Assembly: GCA_028703545.1 (NCBI GenBank)
Contig: JAQVMR010000005.1
Span: 1 to 28,187, forward strand
Length of the DNA: 28,187 nt
Direction: 5' to 3'
From: Patescibacteria group bacterium
Lineage (GTDB): Bacteria > Patescibacteriota > Patescibacteriia > UBA1558 > S5-K13
Of this stretch, positions 1 through 7,504 are shown one piece after another. The notes beneath the pieces are model-generated. The model was not told where the DNA came from. It was given only the letters and a program-made list of their open reading frames with translations, and ran no database searches. The translations under genes and the position numbers were made by a program. Positions within the stretch are counted from its first letter, which is position 1. Every line of letters starts with the position of its first letter.

Positions 1-952
1 TTAGATCTTTGTCATCTATTAGATCCCACTTATTTGCAACAACGAGAAGCGATTTTTTGGCTTCAGTTGCAATCTGTGCAATTTTCATATCAGCAACTGA
101 AAGATTTTTGGAAATATCTGTGACTAAAATTATTACGTCTGCTTTCTTTACAGATTTTTTAGTTTGTTCAACTGATTTTGCCTCTAATTCATTTTGTGAA
201 ATTTGTGTTTTTCTTTTTCTTATTCCCGCTGTGTCGATTAAAGTAAATGGATAATTTTTATAAGAAAAAGGAATAAACTGCGAATCTCTTGTTGTGTGTT
301 CCTCAGAAGATACAATTATAAGTTCTTCGTTTAGAAGTGAATTTATGATAGAAGATTTTCCTACATTTGTTTTTCCTATGAATGCAATTTTGATTTCTTG
401 TTTTTCTTCTTTCTTTTTTGATTTAATTTTTATATTTTTAATCTTTTCTAGGACTTCGTCAAGCAAATCTCCAACCCCAGAACCATTTATCGCAGCTATT
501 TTTTGTGGTTCTCCTAATCCTAATTTTAAGAATTCATCAGCCAGTATTCTTTCTCTCGGATTAGCACATTTATTTGCAACTAAAATATAATTTAATTTAT
601 TTTTTCTGATATAAGAAGCAAAATTTTTATCTTGGGGCATTATTCCATTTTTTGTATCAACTAAAAATAATACTAAATGAGATTTCGCGATTGTTTTTTT
701 TGCGTGTTCTATGATTTTTTTATCAACTAAACTTTCCTTTTCTTTTTCTAAAAACAAATCATCTTCAATCCCACCAGTATCAACTATATTAAATTTTTTT
801 CCAAGCCATTCTGTCTCTTGAGAATTAGCATCACGAGTTGTGCCAGGAACTTGACTTGTAATTGCTTTATTTTTTACAAGTAAATTAAAAAGAGTGGACT
901 TTCCAACATTTGTCCTTCCTACAATTGATACCATTGGAAAATTTTTATTCAT
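1..952 (-). CDS. der: GTPase Der (EngA), 3' end missing
   Basis: Tandem-GTPase ribosome assembly factor acting on the large subunit. Reading leftwards from ATG at 952-950, 317 codons are open and run off the left edge. The first G domain starts with VSIVGRTNVGKST near residue 7 and has a DTGGI switch. The second begins with IAFIGKTNVGKSS and has DTAGIRKR and NKWD close to the window edge. Two P-loops in one chain, with both G domains keeping their Walker A Lys, identify Der. The C-terminal KH-like domain lies outside the window. The start is preceded by an A/T-only leader (aacaataat) without an SD. It is downstream of, and co-directional with, the LCP gene, about 80 bases away. Confidence 0.95.
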   Translation of the reverse strand, partial: MNKNFPMVSIVGRTNVGKSTLFNLLVKNKAITSQVPGTTRDANSQETEWLGKKFNIVDTGGIEDDLFLEKEKESLVDKKIIEHAKKTIAKSHLVLFLVDTKNGIMPQDKNFASYIRKNKLNYILVANKCANPRERILADEFLKLGLGEPQKIAAINGSGVGDLLDEVLEKIKNIKIKSKKKEEKQEIKIAFIGKTNVGKSSIINSLLNEELIIVSSEEHTTRDSQFIPFSYKNYPFTLIDTAGIRKRKTQISQNELEAKSVEQTKKSVKKADVIILVTDISKNLSVADMKIAQIATEAKKSLLVVANKWDLIDDKDL

Positions 953-1032
953 ATTATTGTTTTTAGATCTTGGTTTTTAGTCGGGGGAATTATTATTTTT
1001 TTTACAAATAGTTAAAATCTAAAATCTAATTT

Positions 1033-2463
1033 TTATTTTTGGTCGTTGCCTAAAAGTATAATAAAGTCTAGATTTCCTTCTATTAAATAATCTTTTAAAT
1101 TTTCGGGCAATGTATTTGTTCTAATACCAGAAATTTTTTCTTGAATTTTTTTCAGTGTTTGCGGAAATTTATTTTCACTCAAATCATAGATTATTGTTGA
1201 TGTGGAATTTTGTGTGGGGGCGTTTTCCACTTTTGCTATTTTTAATCCCTGCATTTCTAAAATCCCCGCTTTTTTGTTTGCGAGCCCAGTTTGTTTTGTT
1301 CCATTTAATACATATATTATAGCATTTTCTTGATTGTTTTGTTGAGTATTATTTTGAGTTCTTTGATTTTCAAAAAGATTATTAAAAAAGTCTTGTACGA
1401 TTCCATAATTGCCATTTTTTGGAATTAAAATCCAGGCACCATCATAAGTCGAGGTCGTGCTTACAAGTAAATTATCTGGAGCGTCATTTATAATCTTATT
1501 ATAAATTTTTGTTTTATCGATTTGCTTTAAAATATCTACAAATCTAATTGCCTCCCAGGATTCTACATCTGTTTCTATGTATTCATTTAAAATTTTGAAT
1601 AATTTTGAAATTTTTGTTGGATTTGTAATTGTTGAAAAACTTAAAACCCTATCTTTAACTGAGTTTATGATTTTCATTTGTCTTTGGCTTCTTGCATAAT
1701 CAGATCCTTCAAAACCTTCCCCATCAATTACAATTCCATGACGACTTCTTGAATATTGTAGAGCCTCTTCTCCAGATAAATGATGAAGTCCTTTTGTGAA
1801 TTGAATTGTTTGAACCTTATGATTTTTTGTTGGGTATTGATAATCAATAAAACTATTATCAATATTTACATCAACCCCACCTAGTGCATCAACTATTTCT
1901 TTAAATCCGTAGAAATCAACAGAAACAGCATAGTGAATTGGAATTCCTATATTACTTTCAATATTTGTTTTTGTATATTCAAGTCCACCATCTTTTTTAT
2001 TAGCTTCTCCTATTGAATATAAATGATTTATTTTTTTATACATCCCATTTTCTGTTTTTACAATTAAATCTCTTGGTATTGAAGTCATAAAAATTTCATT
2101 ATTAGAATAATTATAACTCAAGAGTATAATCGTATCCGTTAAAAGAGGGCCATCGTGACCTTCTCCACCCATGCCCAGTATTAAAACATTCGTTCTCATC
2201 TCCAATTCCCCCTTTAATTTTCTAAAATCAGAAGAAATTAAACTAGATATTTGTTTAATTAGAGAATTTTTTTGAATTGTTTTTGCAAGGTTAGATTTTG
2301 AACTAGAGGCAATAACTGATAGTGCTAGTATTGTTGATAAAAATCCTATCAAAAACAAAAAAAGCACATTTTTTATTATAAATACGAATCTGCTTTTTTT
2401 ATATTCTCTTCTTACGCTACTTAAATCATTTTTATCTATCAGGTTTGTATTATATTTTTTCAT
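1033..2463 (-). CDS. LytR-CpsA-Psr (LCP) family protein with LytR_C domain
   Basis: Probable envelope phosphotransferase: LCP enzymes move undecaprenyl-linked glycopolymers onto peptidoglycan or protein. From the chosen ATG (476 aa) there is a short cytosolic basic segment and one membrane helix at about residues 28-50. The extracellular LCP domain follows, with TDTIILLSY, SIPRDL, NHLYSIG, GGVDVNID and the Arg-rich EEALQYSRSRHG and DYARSQRQ motifs. A C-terminal LytR_C-like domain begins at AIIYVLNGT. The frame stays open to a TTG at 2529, but that codon lies inside the -35 box of a good minus-strand promoter, so the first usable ATGs are at 2484 or 2463. I chose 2463 because it leaves about 30 bases of leader. 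There is no SD. Polymer and acceptor cannot be told from sequence. Confidence 0.9.
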   Translation of the reverse strand: MKKYNTNLIDKNDLSSVRREYKKSRFVFIIKNVLFLFLIGFLSTILALSVIASSSKSNLAKTIQKNSLIKQISSLISSDFRKLKGELEMRTNVLILGMGGEGHDGPLLTDTIILLSYNYSNNEIFMTSIPRDLIVKTENGMYKKINHLYSIGEANKKDGGLEYTKTNIESNIGIPIHYAVSVDFYGFKEIVDALGGVDVNIDNSFIDYQYPTKNHKVQTIQFTKGLHHLSGEEALQYSRSRHGIVIDGEGFEGSDYARSQRQMKIINSVKDRVLSFSTITNPTKISKLFKILNEYIETDVESWEAIRFVDILKQIDKTKIYNKIINDAPDNLLVSTTSTYDGAWILIPKNGNYGIVQDFFNNLFENQRTQNNTQQNNQENAIIYVLNGTKQTGLANKKAGILEMQGLKIAKVENAPTQNSTSTIIYDLSENKFPQTLKKIQEKISGIRTNTLPENLKDYLIEGNLDFIILLGNDQK

Positions 2464-2500
2464 GTTGTTCTTAAAATTATACATGAAGCATTTGTAATAT

Positions 2501-2529
2501 ATAATAATACAAAAGTTGCGTTTTATCAA
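2501..2529 (-). promoter_or_regulatory. Sigma70-type promoter for the LCP gene
   Basis: On the minus strand, TTGATA (2529-2524), a 17-base spacer and TATTAT (2506-2501). Predicted transcription starts near 2494. It overlaps the TTG that would extend the LCP frame, which argues against that start. It is paired back to back with the plus-strand promoter at 2550-2578. Confidence 0.6.
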
Positions 2530-2549
2530 GACAATTGAAAATCATTATT

Positions 2550-2578
2550 TTGTGTTTTAATACAATATATTATATAAT
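2550..2578 (+). promoter_or_regulatory. Sigma70-type promoter for the 55-aa membrane peptide
   Basis: TTGTGT (2550-2555), a 17-base spacer and a perfect TATAAT (2573-2578). The predicted start point, about 2585, is downstream of the ATG at 2581 and upstream of the ATG at 2611, which favours the second ATG as the gene start. Confidence 0.6.
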
Positions 2579-2610
2579 CTATGTTAGATAATAAAAAAAG
2601 TAAATGAAAA

Positions 2611-2778
2611 ATGGGAACGCAAAGTAATCGAGATTATTTTGGTAAAAAAATAGACGCTGTTATTGATTCAGTTGTGGGTTTTTTATTTGAGACTTTTCCA
2701 TATATTACGCTTACAATTGCATTTATTTATTTTTTGTATAAATTATTGCGACCAATAATAATAATTGAATATTCTTAA
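2611..2778 (+). CDS. Small single-helix membrane protein, 55 aa, unknown
   Basis: The ORF encodes MGTQSNRDYFGKK, an amphipathic stretch, then a hydrophobic segment at about residues 21-50 (VVGFLFETFPYITLTIAFIY onward) and a short polar end. It is a likely one- or two-pass membrane peptide; I recognise no family. It has its own promoter (2550-2578) and ends in a bidirectional terminator, so it is a plausible monocistronic gene. An in-frame ATG at 2581 is separated from 2611 by a TGA at 2605-2607. Because that ATG lies before the predicted transcription start, I use 2611. There is no SD. Confidence 0.55.
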   Translation: MGTQSNRDYFGKKIDAVIDSVVGFLFETFPYITLTIAFIYFLYKLLRPIIIIEYS

Positions 2779-2790
2779 AGGATAAAAAAT

Positions 2791-2824
2791 AAAACGAATC
2801 CTTTTTAAGAATTCGTTTTTTTAT
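2791..2824. terminator. Bidirectional intrinsic terminator
   Basis: The 9-bp stem AAAACGAAT (2791-2799) with ATTCGTTTT (2811-2819) has an 11-base loop. A T-run follows on the plus strand, and an A-run precedes it, which serves the minus strand. It separates the convergent 55-aa gene and the Cys-rich gene. Confidence 0.75.
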
Positions 2825-2827
2825 TTA

Positions 2828-3061
2828 TTATTCTTCAATACAATATTTGGAAATGTTATTTTCACATTTCCAACATCCACACCAATATGCTTCCCCGTCT
2901 TTTGTTATTTGTTTCAACCCAGTTCCCTGACAAGCTTCACATTTTTTACTATGTTGATCTCTTCCATTTCCTCGTACGGTATCTCCAAGACTTTGCCATT
3001 CTTCAATAGAAAATTTTTGGCGATTGTTTCCGGGTTTTTTACTCTTATTGTTTGTTTTCAC
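2828..3061 (-). CDS. Cys-rich small protein with DnaJ-like zinc motif, 77 aa
   Basis: Unknown function. The N-terminal 20 residues are basic and polar. The middle carries CEACQGTG (a CxxCxGxG element as in DnaJ zinc repeats) followed by YWCGCWKC, so at least five Cys are placed as in a zinc ribbon. GTG start at 3061-3059, selected because a canonical GGAGG lies four bases upstream of it. This is one of only three genes in the window with a strong SD. It has its own promoter with a perfect -35 and a leader hairpin. It may bind nucleic acid or protein through zinc; that is inference from the motif only. Confidence 0.7.
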   Translation of the reverse strand: MKTNNKSKKPGNNRQKFSIEEWQSLGDTVRGNGRDQHSKKCEACQGTGLKQITKDGEAYWCGCWKCENNISKYCIEE

Positions 3062-3078
3062 TTTTCCTCCAAAATAGA

Positions 3079-3095
3079 CTCTTATTTTATAAGAG
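3079..3095 (-). promoter_or_regulatory. Leader hairpin upstream of the Cys-rich gene
   Basis: CTCTTAT (3079-3085) pairs with ATAAGAG (3089-3095) across a 3-base loop. It sits between the predicted transcription start and the GGAGG of the 77-aa gene. Function unknown. Confidence 0.4.
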
Positions 3096-3100
3096 ATTTT

Positions 3101-3129
3101 TACATATTTTAATTAAATTAATGTGTCAA
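3101..3129 (-). promoter_or_regulatory. Promoter of the Cys-rich gene
   Basis: On the minus strand, a perfect TTGACA (3129-3124), a 17-base spacer and TATGTA (3106-3101). Just upstream lies a 7-bp inverted repeat, TTTGAAA (3132-3138) and TTTCAAA (3144-3150), which could be an operator or a weak backup terminator. Confidence 0.55.
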
Positions 3130-3167
3130 TATTTGAAACCTTATTTCAAAAATTTTTTACAATAAAT

Positions 3168-3196
3168 AAAAATAATTCCGAGAGGGAATTATTTTT
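3168..3196. terminator. Terminator downstream of rpmB
   Basis: A perfect 12-bp stem: AAAAATAATTCC (3168-3179) with GGAATTATTTTT (3185-3196), loop of five. The A/T arms supply a U-tract in both directions. It closes the minus-strand rpmB transcript. Confidence 0.8.
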
Positions 3197-3214
3197 ATAG
3201 AATAATTGAAATAT

Positions 3215-3391
3215 TTATTTTATAGGTTTTGCTAATTTTTTAATACATCTGGTACAAATTTTTACTGACCTACCGTCTATTTTTTTTGTTTGTAAATTAA
3301 TACCAATGGATCTTTTTGTCTTTCTTTGTGAATGACTTTTTAAATATCCTGTTGTTGTACCACGTTTGCAAATTGAACATACTTTTGCCAT
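3215..3391 (-). CDS. rpmB: Large-subunit ribosomal protein bL28
   Basis: 58 residues, starting MAKVCSICKRGTTTGY and ending CIKKLAKPIK. The conserved SHSQRKTKR segment and GRSVKICTRC identify bL28. The pairs CSIC (residues 5-8) and CTRC (46-49) make it the zinc-binding form. It is translated on the minus strand from ATG 3391-3389 with a TAA at 3217-3215. No SD; the leader is A/T only. It is monocistronic between its own promoter (3429-3457) and the perfect hairpin at 3168-3196. Confidence 0.93.
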   Translation of the reverse strand: MAKVCSICKRGTTTGYLKSHSQRKTKRSIGINLQTKKIDGRSVKICTRCIKKLAKPIK

Positions 3392-3395
3392 ATAT

Positions 3396-3424
3396 TTGTA
3401 ATTTGTCCATTTATAATTTATAAT
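3396..3424 (+). promoter_or_regulatory. Promoter for the M50 protease gene
   Basis: TTGTAA (3396-3401), a 17-base spacer and a perfect TATAAT (3419-3424). It predicts a leader of about 30 bases to the ATG at 3463. Confidence 0.5.
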
Positions 3425-3428
3425 GATA

Positions 3429-3457
3429 AAGATATATTATTTTTCTAATTTTGTCAA
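3429..3457 (-). promoter_or_regulatory. Promoter for rpmB
   Basis: On the minus strand, a perfect TTGACA (3457-3452), a 17-base spacer and TATCTT (3434-3429), about 38 bases before the rpmB ATG. It overlaps the transcribed leader of the divergent M50 gene. Confidence 0.55.
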
Positions 3458-3462
3458 CGTTT

Positions 3463-4101
3463 ATGATATTAAATTTATTGTTTACAAATCCAATGTTGTT
3501 TTTAGCTTGGCTTATTGCAATAATTTTTGCACTTTCAATTCACGAATTTGCTCATGCATATTTAGCAATAACACAGGGCGACCCAACAGCAAAATTAATG
3601 GGAAGAGCCAGTTTGAATCCACTGGCACACATTGATGTTTTTGGTTTTTTGGCAATACTTTTAATTGGTTTTGGTTGGGCAAAACCAGTTCCAGTAAATC
3701 CACTTTATTTTAAAAATAAAAAATGGGGAGATGCTATTGTTGCGTTTGCTGGTCCAGTATCAAATTTTATCGCAGCAATAATTTTTGGAATCACATTAAA
3801 ATTAGTTTTAATCTATGGAAATTTTTCTCCAGAAAATTTGATGATTCAATTTTTTCTTTTTTTAATTATGATAAATGTTAGTTTGGGAGTTTTTAATCTT
3901 ATTCCGCTCCCACCACTCGATGGTCATCATATACTTTTTGCTCTGCTGCCAGATTCTTTTAGTGATTTAAAAGTTTGGCTTTTGAAAAATGGGCCAACAT
4001 TTTTATTAATTATAATTTTAGCAGATAGTTTTTTAAATATAGGAATTTTTTCCTATTTATTTAATTTAATATTTAATGCACTTGGAAAATTAATTTTTTA
4101 A
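3463..4101 (+). CDS. Site-2-protease-like membrane metalloprotease (M50)
   Basis: Intramembrane zinc protease of the compact S2P/SpoIVFB-like type that lacks PDZ. 212 aa from ATG 3463; an in-frame TTG at 3451 would add four residues, and I prefer the ATG. The zinc motif is HEFAH at residues 27-31 in the first membrane helix. NPLAHID and GWAKPVPVNP follow, then FAGPVSNF, and the third metal ligand region is NLIPLPPLDG at about residue 145. Four to five further hydrophobic segments are visible. Substrate unknown. It is alone downstream of its promoter; the str cluster begins 170 bases later with a separate candidate promoter. Confidence 0.9.
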   Translation: MILNLLFTNPMLFLAWLIAIIFALSIHEFAHAYLAITQGDPTAKLMGRASLNPLAHIDVFGFLAILLIGFGWAKPVPVNPLYFKNKKWGDAIVAFAGPVSNFIAAIIFGITLKLVLIYGNFSPENLMIQFFLFLIMINVSLGVFNLIPLPPLDGHHILFALLPDSFSDLKVWLLKNGPTFLLIIILADSFLNIGIFSYLFNLIFNALGKLIF

Positions 4102-4168
4102 ATTAATGTCAGTTTCTTTTCACGAGGAGGAGACGAATTTCAACCTGCGAGGTTGTACAATAAAAATA

Positions 4169-4197
4169 TTGACTAATTATATAAGTTGTGATAACCT
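4169..4197 (+). promoter_or_regulatory. Candidate promoter for the rpsL cluster
   Basis: TTGACT (4169-4174), a 17-base spacer and TAACCT. The -10 is weak; the AT-rich TATATA inside the spacer could serve a different -35 (TTGTAC at 4153). A small hairpin, CAACCT (4141-4146) with AGGTTG (4150-4155), precedes it. Confidence 0.35.
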
Positions 4198-4273
4198 GTT
4201 TTATTATTAGCGACAAATTTTATTTATTAATTTTTTAAATTTGTTTAATTAAATTATTAAGTACTGAAAATAA

Positions 4274-4693
4274 ATGCCAACAATAAATCAATTAAGAAAA
4301 AGTCCAAGAAAAAATAAGGCAAGAAGACCAAATGCTGTAGGTCTTAAATTTAGACAAAATACTCTAAAGAGAACAAAAAAATATAATTCAGTGGGTTCTC
4401 CTTTTAAAAGAGGAGTTTGTGTAAAAGTTACTACAACTACACCAAAAAAACCTAATTCAGCTTTAAGAAAAATTGCAAGAGTTAGATTATCAAATGGTCA
4501 AGAAATTACAGCATATATTCCTGGAATGGGACACAATTTACAAGAACACTCAATAGTAATGGTAAGAGGCGGTAAAGTAAAAGACTTGCCAGGAGTTGCT
4601 TATCATATAGTTAGAGGTGTTTATGATTCTCAGGGCGTAGAAAATAGAAAGCAAGGAAGATCATTATATGGAGCTAAGAAAGCTAAAAAATAA
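4274..4693 (+). CDS. rpsL: Small-subunit ribosomal protein uS12
   Basis: Decoding-centre protein of the 30S subunit. 139 aa with the hallmark TTPKKPNSALRK loop, GHNLQEHS and VKDLPGV. Lys sits at the classical streptomycin position in TPKKPNS. The N-terminal region between MPTINQL and KRGVC is about 14 residues longer than in E. coli and matches the long form known in Firmicutes, so it is not a novelty. It ends KKAKK, TAA. First gene of a str-type cluster with rpsG and fusA; rpoBC is not upstream. No SD; a plain A/T leader precedes ATG. Confidence 0.97.
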   Translation: MPTINQLRKSPRKNKARRPNAVGLKFRQNTLKRTKKYNSVGSPFKRGVCVKVTTTTPKKPNSALRKIARVRLSNGQEITAYIPGMGHNLQEHSIVMVRGGKVKDLPGVAYHIVRGVYDSQGVENRKQGRSLYGAKKAKK

Positions 4694-4774
4694 CTAATCA
4701 GTTTTCAGGTTTCAATTTTCAGGTTTCAGGATTCCCTAAAACCTAGAACTTAAAACCTAAAACCTAAATAATAT
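4694..4774. repeat. Degenerate short-period repeat spacer (type 1)
   Basis: The rpsL-rpsG spacer consists of near-repeats of TTTTCAGGTTTCA on one side and CCTAAAACCTA-like units on the other. The two halves are roughly inverted relative to one another, so a long imperfect hairpin is possible. Comparable but different low-complexity spacers occur at 7425-7504 and 12421-12487. Confidence 0.6.
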
Positions 4775-5242
4775 ATGAGAGGCAAACCACAATCAAAAAG
4801 AAAAATTAATCCAGATCCAAAGTTTAATAGTTTGGTTATTGGAAAATTTATAAATTATATAATGAGAAAAGGGAAAAAATCTGTAGCTCGGGCAATAGTA
4901 TATAAATCACTTGATATAATTTCAGAAAAAACAAAACAAGACGGACTTTCTGTCTTTAATTTAGCATTAAAAAATGTAGCTCCATCACTTGAAGTAAAAG
5001 GAAGAAGAATAGGTGGTGCTAATTATCAAGTTCCTATTGTTGTTTCTAATGAAAGAAAACAAGTTTTAGCATTTAGATGGATAATTGACGCAGCAAGAGC
5101 AAGAAAAGGAAAGGCAATGTCAGAAAAATTAGCAGATGAAATAATTTCAGCATCAAATAACGAAGGTGAGGCAATGAAGAAAAGAACAAATGTTCATAAA
5201 ATGGCTGAATCAAATAGAGCTTTTGCACATTTCGCTAGATAA
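4775..5242 (+). CDS. rpsG: Small-subunit ribosomal protein uS7
   Basis: Primary 16S rRNA-binding protein that nucleates the 30S head. 155 aa, close to the usual 156. Recognisable blocks are FINYIMRKGKK, the GRRIGGANYQVP beta-ribbon near residue 76, RWIIDAARARKGK and the C-terminal KKRTNVHKMAESNRAFAHF. Its start is embedded in aataatatATG with no SD. It follows rpsL across a repetitive 81-base spacer and is followed by a hairpin with a T-run before fusA, so part of the transcripts may stop after it. Confidence 0.97.
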   Translation: MRGKPQSKRKINPDPKFNSLVIGKFINYIMRKGKKSVARAIVYKSLDIISEKTKQDGLSVFNLALKNVAPSLEVKGRRIGGANYQVPIVVSNERKQVLAFRWIIDAARARKGKAMSEKLADEIISASNNEGEAMKKRTNVHKMAESNRAFAHFAR

Positions 5243-5258
5243 ATGATAAGATTTGGGT

Positions 5259-5285
5259 CCGGGAATTTGGGCCCGGTATTTTTTT
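5259..5285 (+). terminator. Intrinsic terminator or attenuator between rpsG and fusA
   Basis: CCGGG (5259-5263) pairs with CCCGG (5272-5276) over an 8-base loop, followed by seven T at 5279-5285. It lies inside the str cluster, so partial termination is likely rather than a complete operon end. Downstream, TTCGAA occurs twice 14 bases apart just before fusA. Confidence 0.6.
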
Positions 5286-5345
5286 AAAATTATTAAATTA
5301 AAAATTAAATAAAAATTCGAAATATATAATTCGAAATTAAATAAT

Positions 5346-7421
5346 ATGTCGAGACAATATTTATTAGAAGATACAAGAAATATAGGTATTATTGCCCATA
5401 TAGACGCCGGTAAAACAACAACCACTGAGCGTGTTTTGTTTTATACAGGCAAAAAACATAAGATTGGAGAGACTCATGATGGTACAGCAGAAATGGATTG
5501 GATGGAGCAGGAAAAAGAAAGAGGGATTACAATTACATCAGCCGCTACAACATGTTTTTGGAATAATAAAAGAATTAATATTATTGATACTCCAGGACAC
5601 GTTGATTTTACTGCTGAAGTAGAGCGTTCTCTTCGCGTACTAGATGGAGCTGTTTGTGTTTTTGACGGATCTCAGGGCGTTGAGCCACAGTCAGAAACCG
5701 TGTGGAGACAAGCAGACAAGTATCATGTTCCAAGATTAGCCTATATAAATAAAATGGCAAAAATGGGAGCAGATTTTGATATGAGCGTTGATTCTATTTT
5801 TAAAAGATTATCTACAAAAGCTGTTCCGATTCAAATTCCAATAGGGGCAGAAGGAGAATTTTCTGGAATTGTAGATATTATAAAAATGAAGGCGTATAAA
5901 TTTGAAGGACAAAATGGAGAAAAAACTGTTGAATTTGAAATACCAGATGAATTAAAAGAAAAAGCACAGGAATTTAGAGCAAGAGTTGTCGAGGTTGCAG
6001 CAGAGGGATCAGATGAATTAACAGAAAAATATTTAAATGGTCATGATTTATCACTTGAAGAAATAAAACACGGATTAAGGGAATTAGTTATAAAAGGAGA
6101 GGTTTATCCAATACTTTGTGGAGACGCACTTGCAAATCAAGGTATTCAATTAGTTCTAGACGCTGTTGTTGATTATTTACCATCTCCAGTTGAGGTTCCT
6201 CCAATTGAGGGAGTTGATAAACATAGTCAAGAAAAAATTGCTAGAAAAACAGATGATAATGAAAAATTTTCAGCACTTGCATTTAAAGTTGCAACAGATC
6301 CATTTGTTGGAAAATTAATTTTTGTAAGAGTTTATTCCGGAACCTTAAAGGCTGGTTCTTATATATATAATTCTTCAACAGATTCAAAAGAAAGAGTTGC
6401 AAGAATTGTTTATTTACATGCAAATTCTCGTGAAGAAGTAAGCGAAATTTATGCGGGAGATATTGCTGGAGTTATAGGATTAAAAGATACAAAAACAGGA
6501 AATACATTATGCGAAGAAGGAGATAATATAATTTTAGAATCAATAACATTTCCAGATCCAGTTATTCATATGGCCATTGAACCAAAAACAAAACAAGATC
6601 AAGAAAAAATGGGATTGGCACTTGGTAAATTATCAGAAGAAGATCCAACATTTAAAATTAAAACAGATGAAGAAACTCAGCAAGTTGTTATTTCGGGAAT
6701 GGGAGAATTACATTTAGATGTTTTAGTTGATAGAATGAAAAGAGAATTTAAAGTCGAAGTTAATACCGGTCAGCCACAAGTTGCCTATAAAGAAACAATC
6801 AAAGGCACAGCTGAAGCAGAAGGGAAATATATTAAACAATCTGGTGGTCGTGGCCAATACGGACATTGTTGGGTTAGAGTTGAGGCTCGTGAAAGAGGCA
6901 AGGGGCATGAATTTATTGATGAAATTAAAGGTGGCGCTATTCCAAGAGAATTTATTCCTGCAATTCAAAAGGGTATAAAAGAAGCTTGTGATGAGGGAAT
7001 TTTAGCACATTATCCAGTTATTGATATAAAAGCAACAGTTTATGATGGTTCTTATCATGAAGTTGACTCATCTGAGGCAGCATTTAAAATTGCTGGTTCA
7101 AAAGCATTTAAAGATGCTTGTAGACTAGCTCAGCCAGTAATTTTAGAACCAATCATGAAAGTAAATGTAATAACCCCAGAAGATTATATGGGAGATGTAA
7201 TTGGAGATTTAAATTCAAAAAGAGGTCAGATTGAAAGCATGGAAGATAGGGCAAATATTAAATCAATAAACGCTAAAGTTCCATTATCAGAATTATTTGG
7301 TTATGCAACAACCCTTCGTGGTGCTACACAAGGAAGAGCAGGCTATTCTATGGAATTTAGTCACTATCAAGAAGTTCCACAAAAAGTTGCTCAGGAAATT
7401 ATTGAAGGAAAAAGAAGATAA
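5346..7421 (+). CDS. fusA: Elongation factor G with altered G4 and G5 motifs
   Basis: Ribosomal translocase GTPase. 691 aa, standard length, with all five EF-G domains. Intact G1 AHIDAGKTT (res 17-25), G2 RGITITSAATT (59-69) and G3 DTPGH (81-85). The G4 motif, normally NKMD, reads NKMA at 135-138. The G5 element, normally G-S-A-F/L, reads GDAL at 259-262. Domain II is present (FKVATDPFVGKLIFVRVYSG), as is domain IV with GGRGQYGHCW and the C-terminal GYATTLRGATQGR. Flanking residues are fully conserved and the frame is intact, so this looks like a functional gene rather than a pseudogene. Start after ttaaataat with no SD. Confidence 0.97.
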   Translation: MSRQYLLEDTRNIGIIAHIDAGKTTTTERVLFYTGKKHKIGETHDGTAEMDWMEQEKERGITITSAATTCFWNNKRINIIDTPGHVDFTAEVERSLRVLDGAVCVFDGSQGVEPQSETVWRQADKYHVPRLAYINKMAKMGADFDMSVDSIFKRLSTKAVPIQIPIGAEGEFSGIVDIIKMKAYKFEGQNGEKTVEFEIPDELKEKAQEFRARVVEVAAEGSDELTEKYLNGHDLSLEEIKHGLRELVIKGEVYPILCGDALANQGIQLVLDAVVDYLPSPVEVPPIEGVDKHSQEKIARKTDDNEKFSALAFKVATDPFVGKLIFVRVYSGTLKAGSYIYNSSTDSKERVARIVYLHANSREEVSEIYAGDIAGVIGLKDTKTGNTLCEEGDNIILESITFPDPVIHMAIEPKTKQDQEKMGLALGKLSEEDPTFKIKTDEETQQVVISGMGELHLDVLVDRMKREFKVEVNTGQPQVAYKETIKGTAEAEGKYIKQSGGRGQYGHCWVRVEARERGKGHEFIDEIKGGAIPREFIPAIQKGIKEACDEGILAHYPVIDIKATVYDGSYHEVDSSEAAFKIAGSKAFKDACRLAQPVILEPIMKVNVITPEDYMGDVIGDLNSKRGQIESMEDRANIKSINAKVPLSELFGYATTLRGATQGRAGYSMEFSHYQEVPQKVAQEIIEGKRR

Positions 7422-7424
7422 TAA

Positions 7425-7504
7425 ATAGCGATAAGTTATTAACGTTCAGCCTCAGAACATTCCTATAGCTGACGGTTGAGCGTCGAAAGCTAAAAGCCAA
7501 TAAT
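7425..7504. repeat. Structured spacer (type 2) between fusA and the Phd-like gene
   Basis: The spacer has GC-richer, partly self-complementary units. An AACGTTCAGC-like arm near 7440 can pair imperfectly with GCTGACGGTT near 7472. The spacer ends in GAAAGCTAAAAGCC, which resembles the units of the 12421-12487 spacer. Confidence 0.4.

Noticed and set aside
294..590. Plus-strand ORFs over der (9-254 and 294-590)
   Set aside because: Antisense shadows of der; residue composition (Ser/Phe-rich) and the real GTPase motifs on the other strand exclude them.
1033..2529. LCP start at TTG 2529
   Set aside because: The codon lies inside a well-formed minus-strand -35 box, and the added residues are not family-like.
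4274..4420. Long N-terminal segment of uS12 as a novelty
   Set aside because: The same long form is known from Firmicutes uS12.
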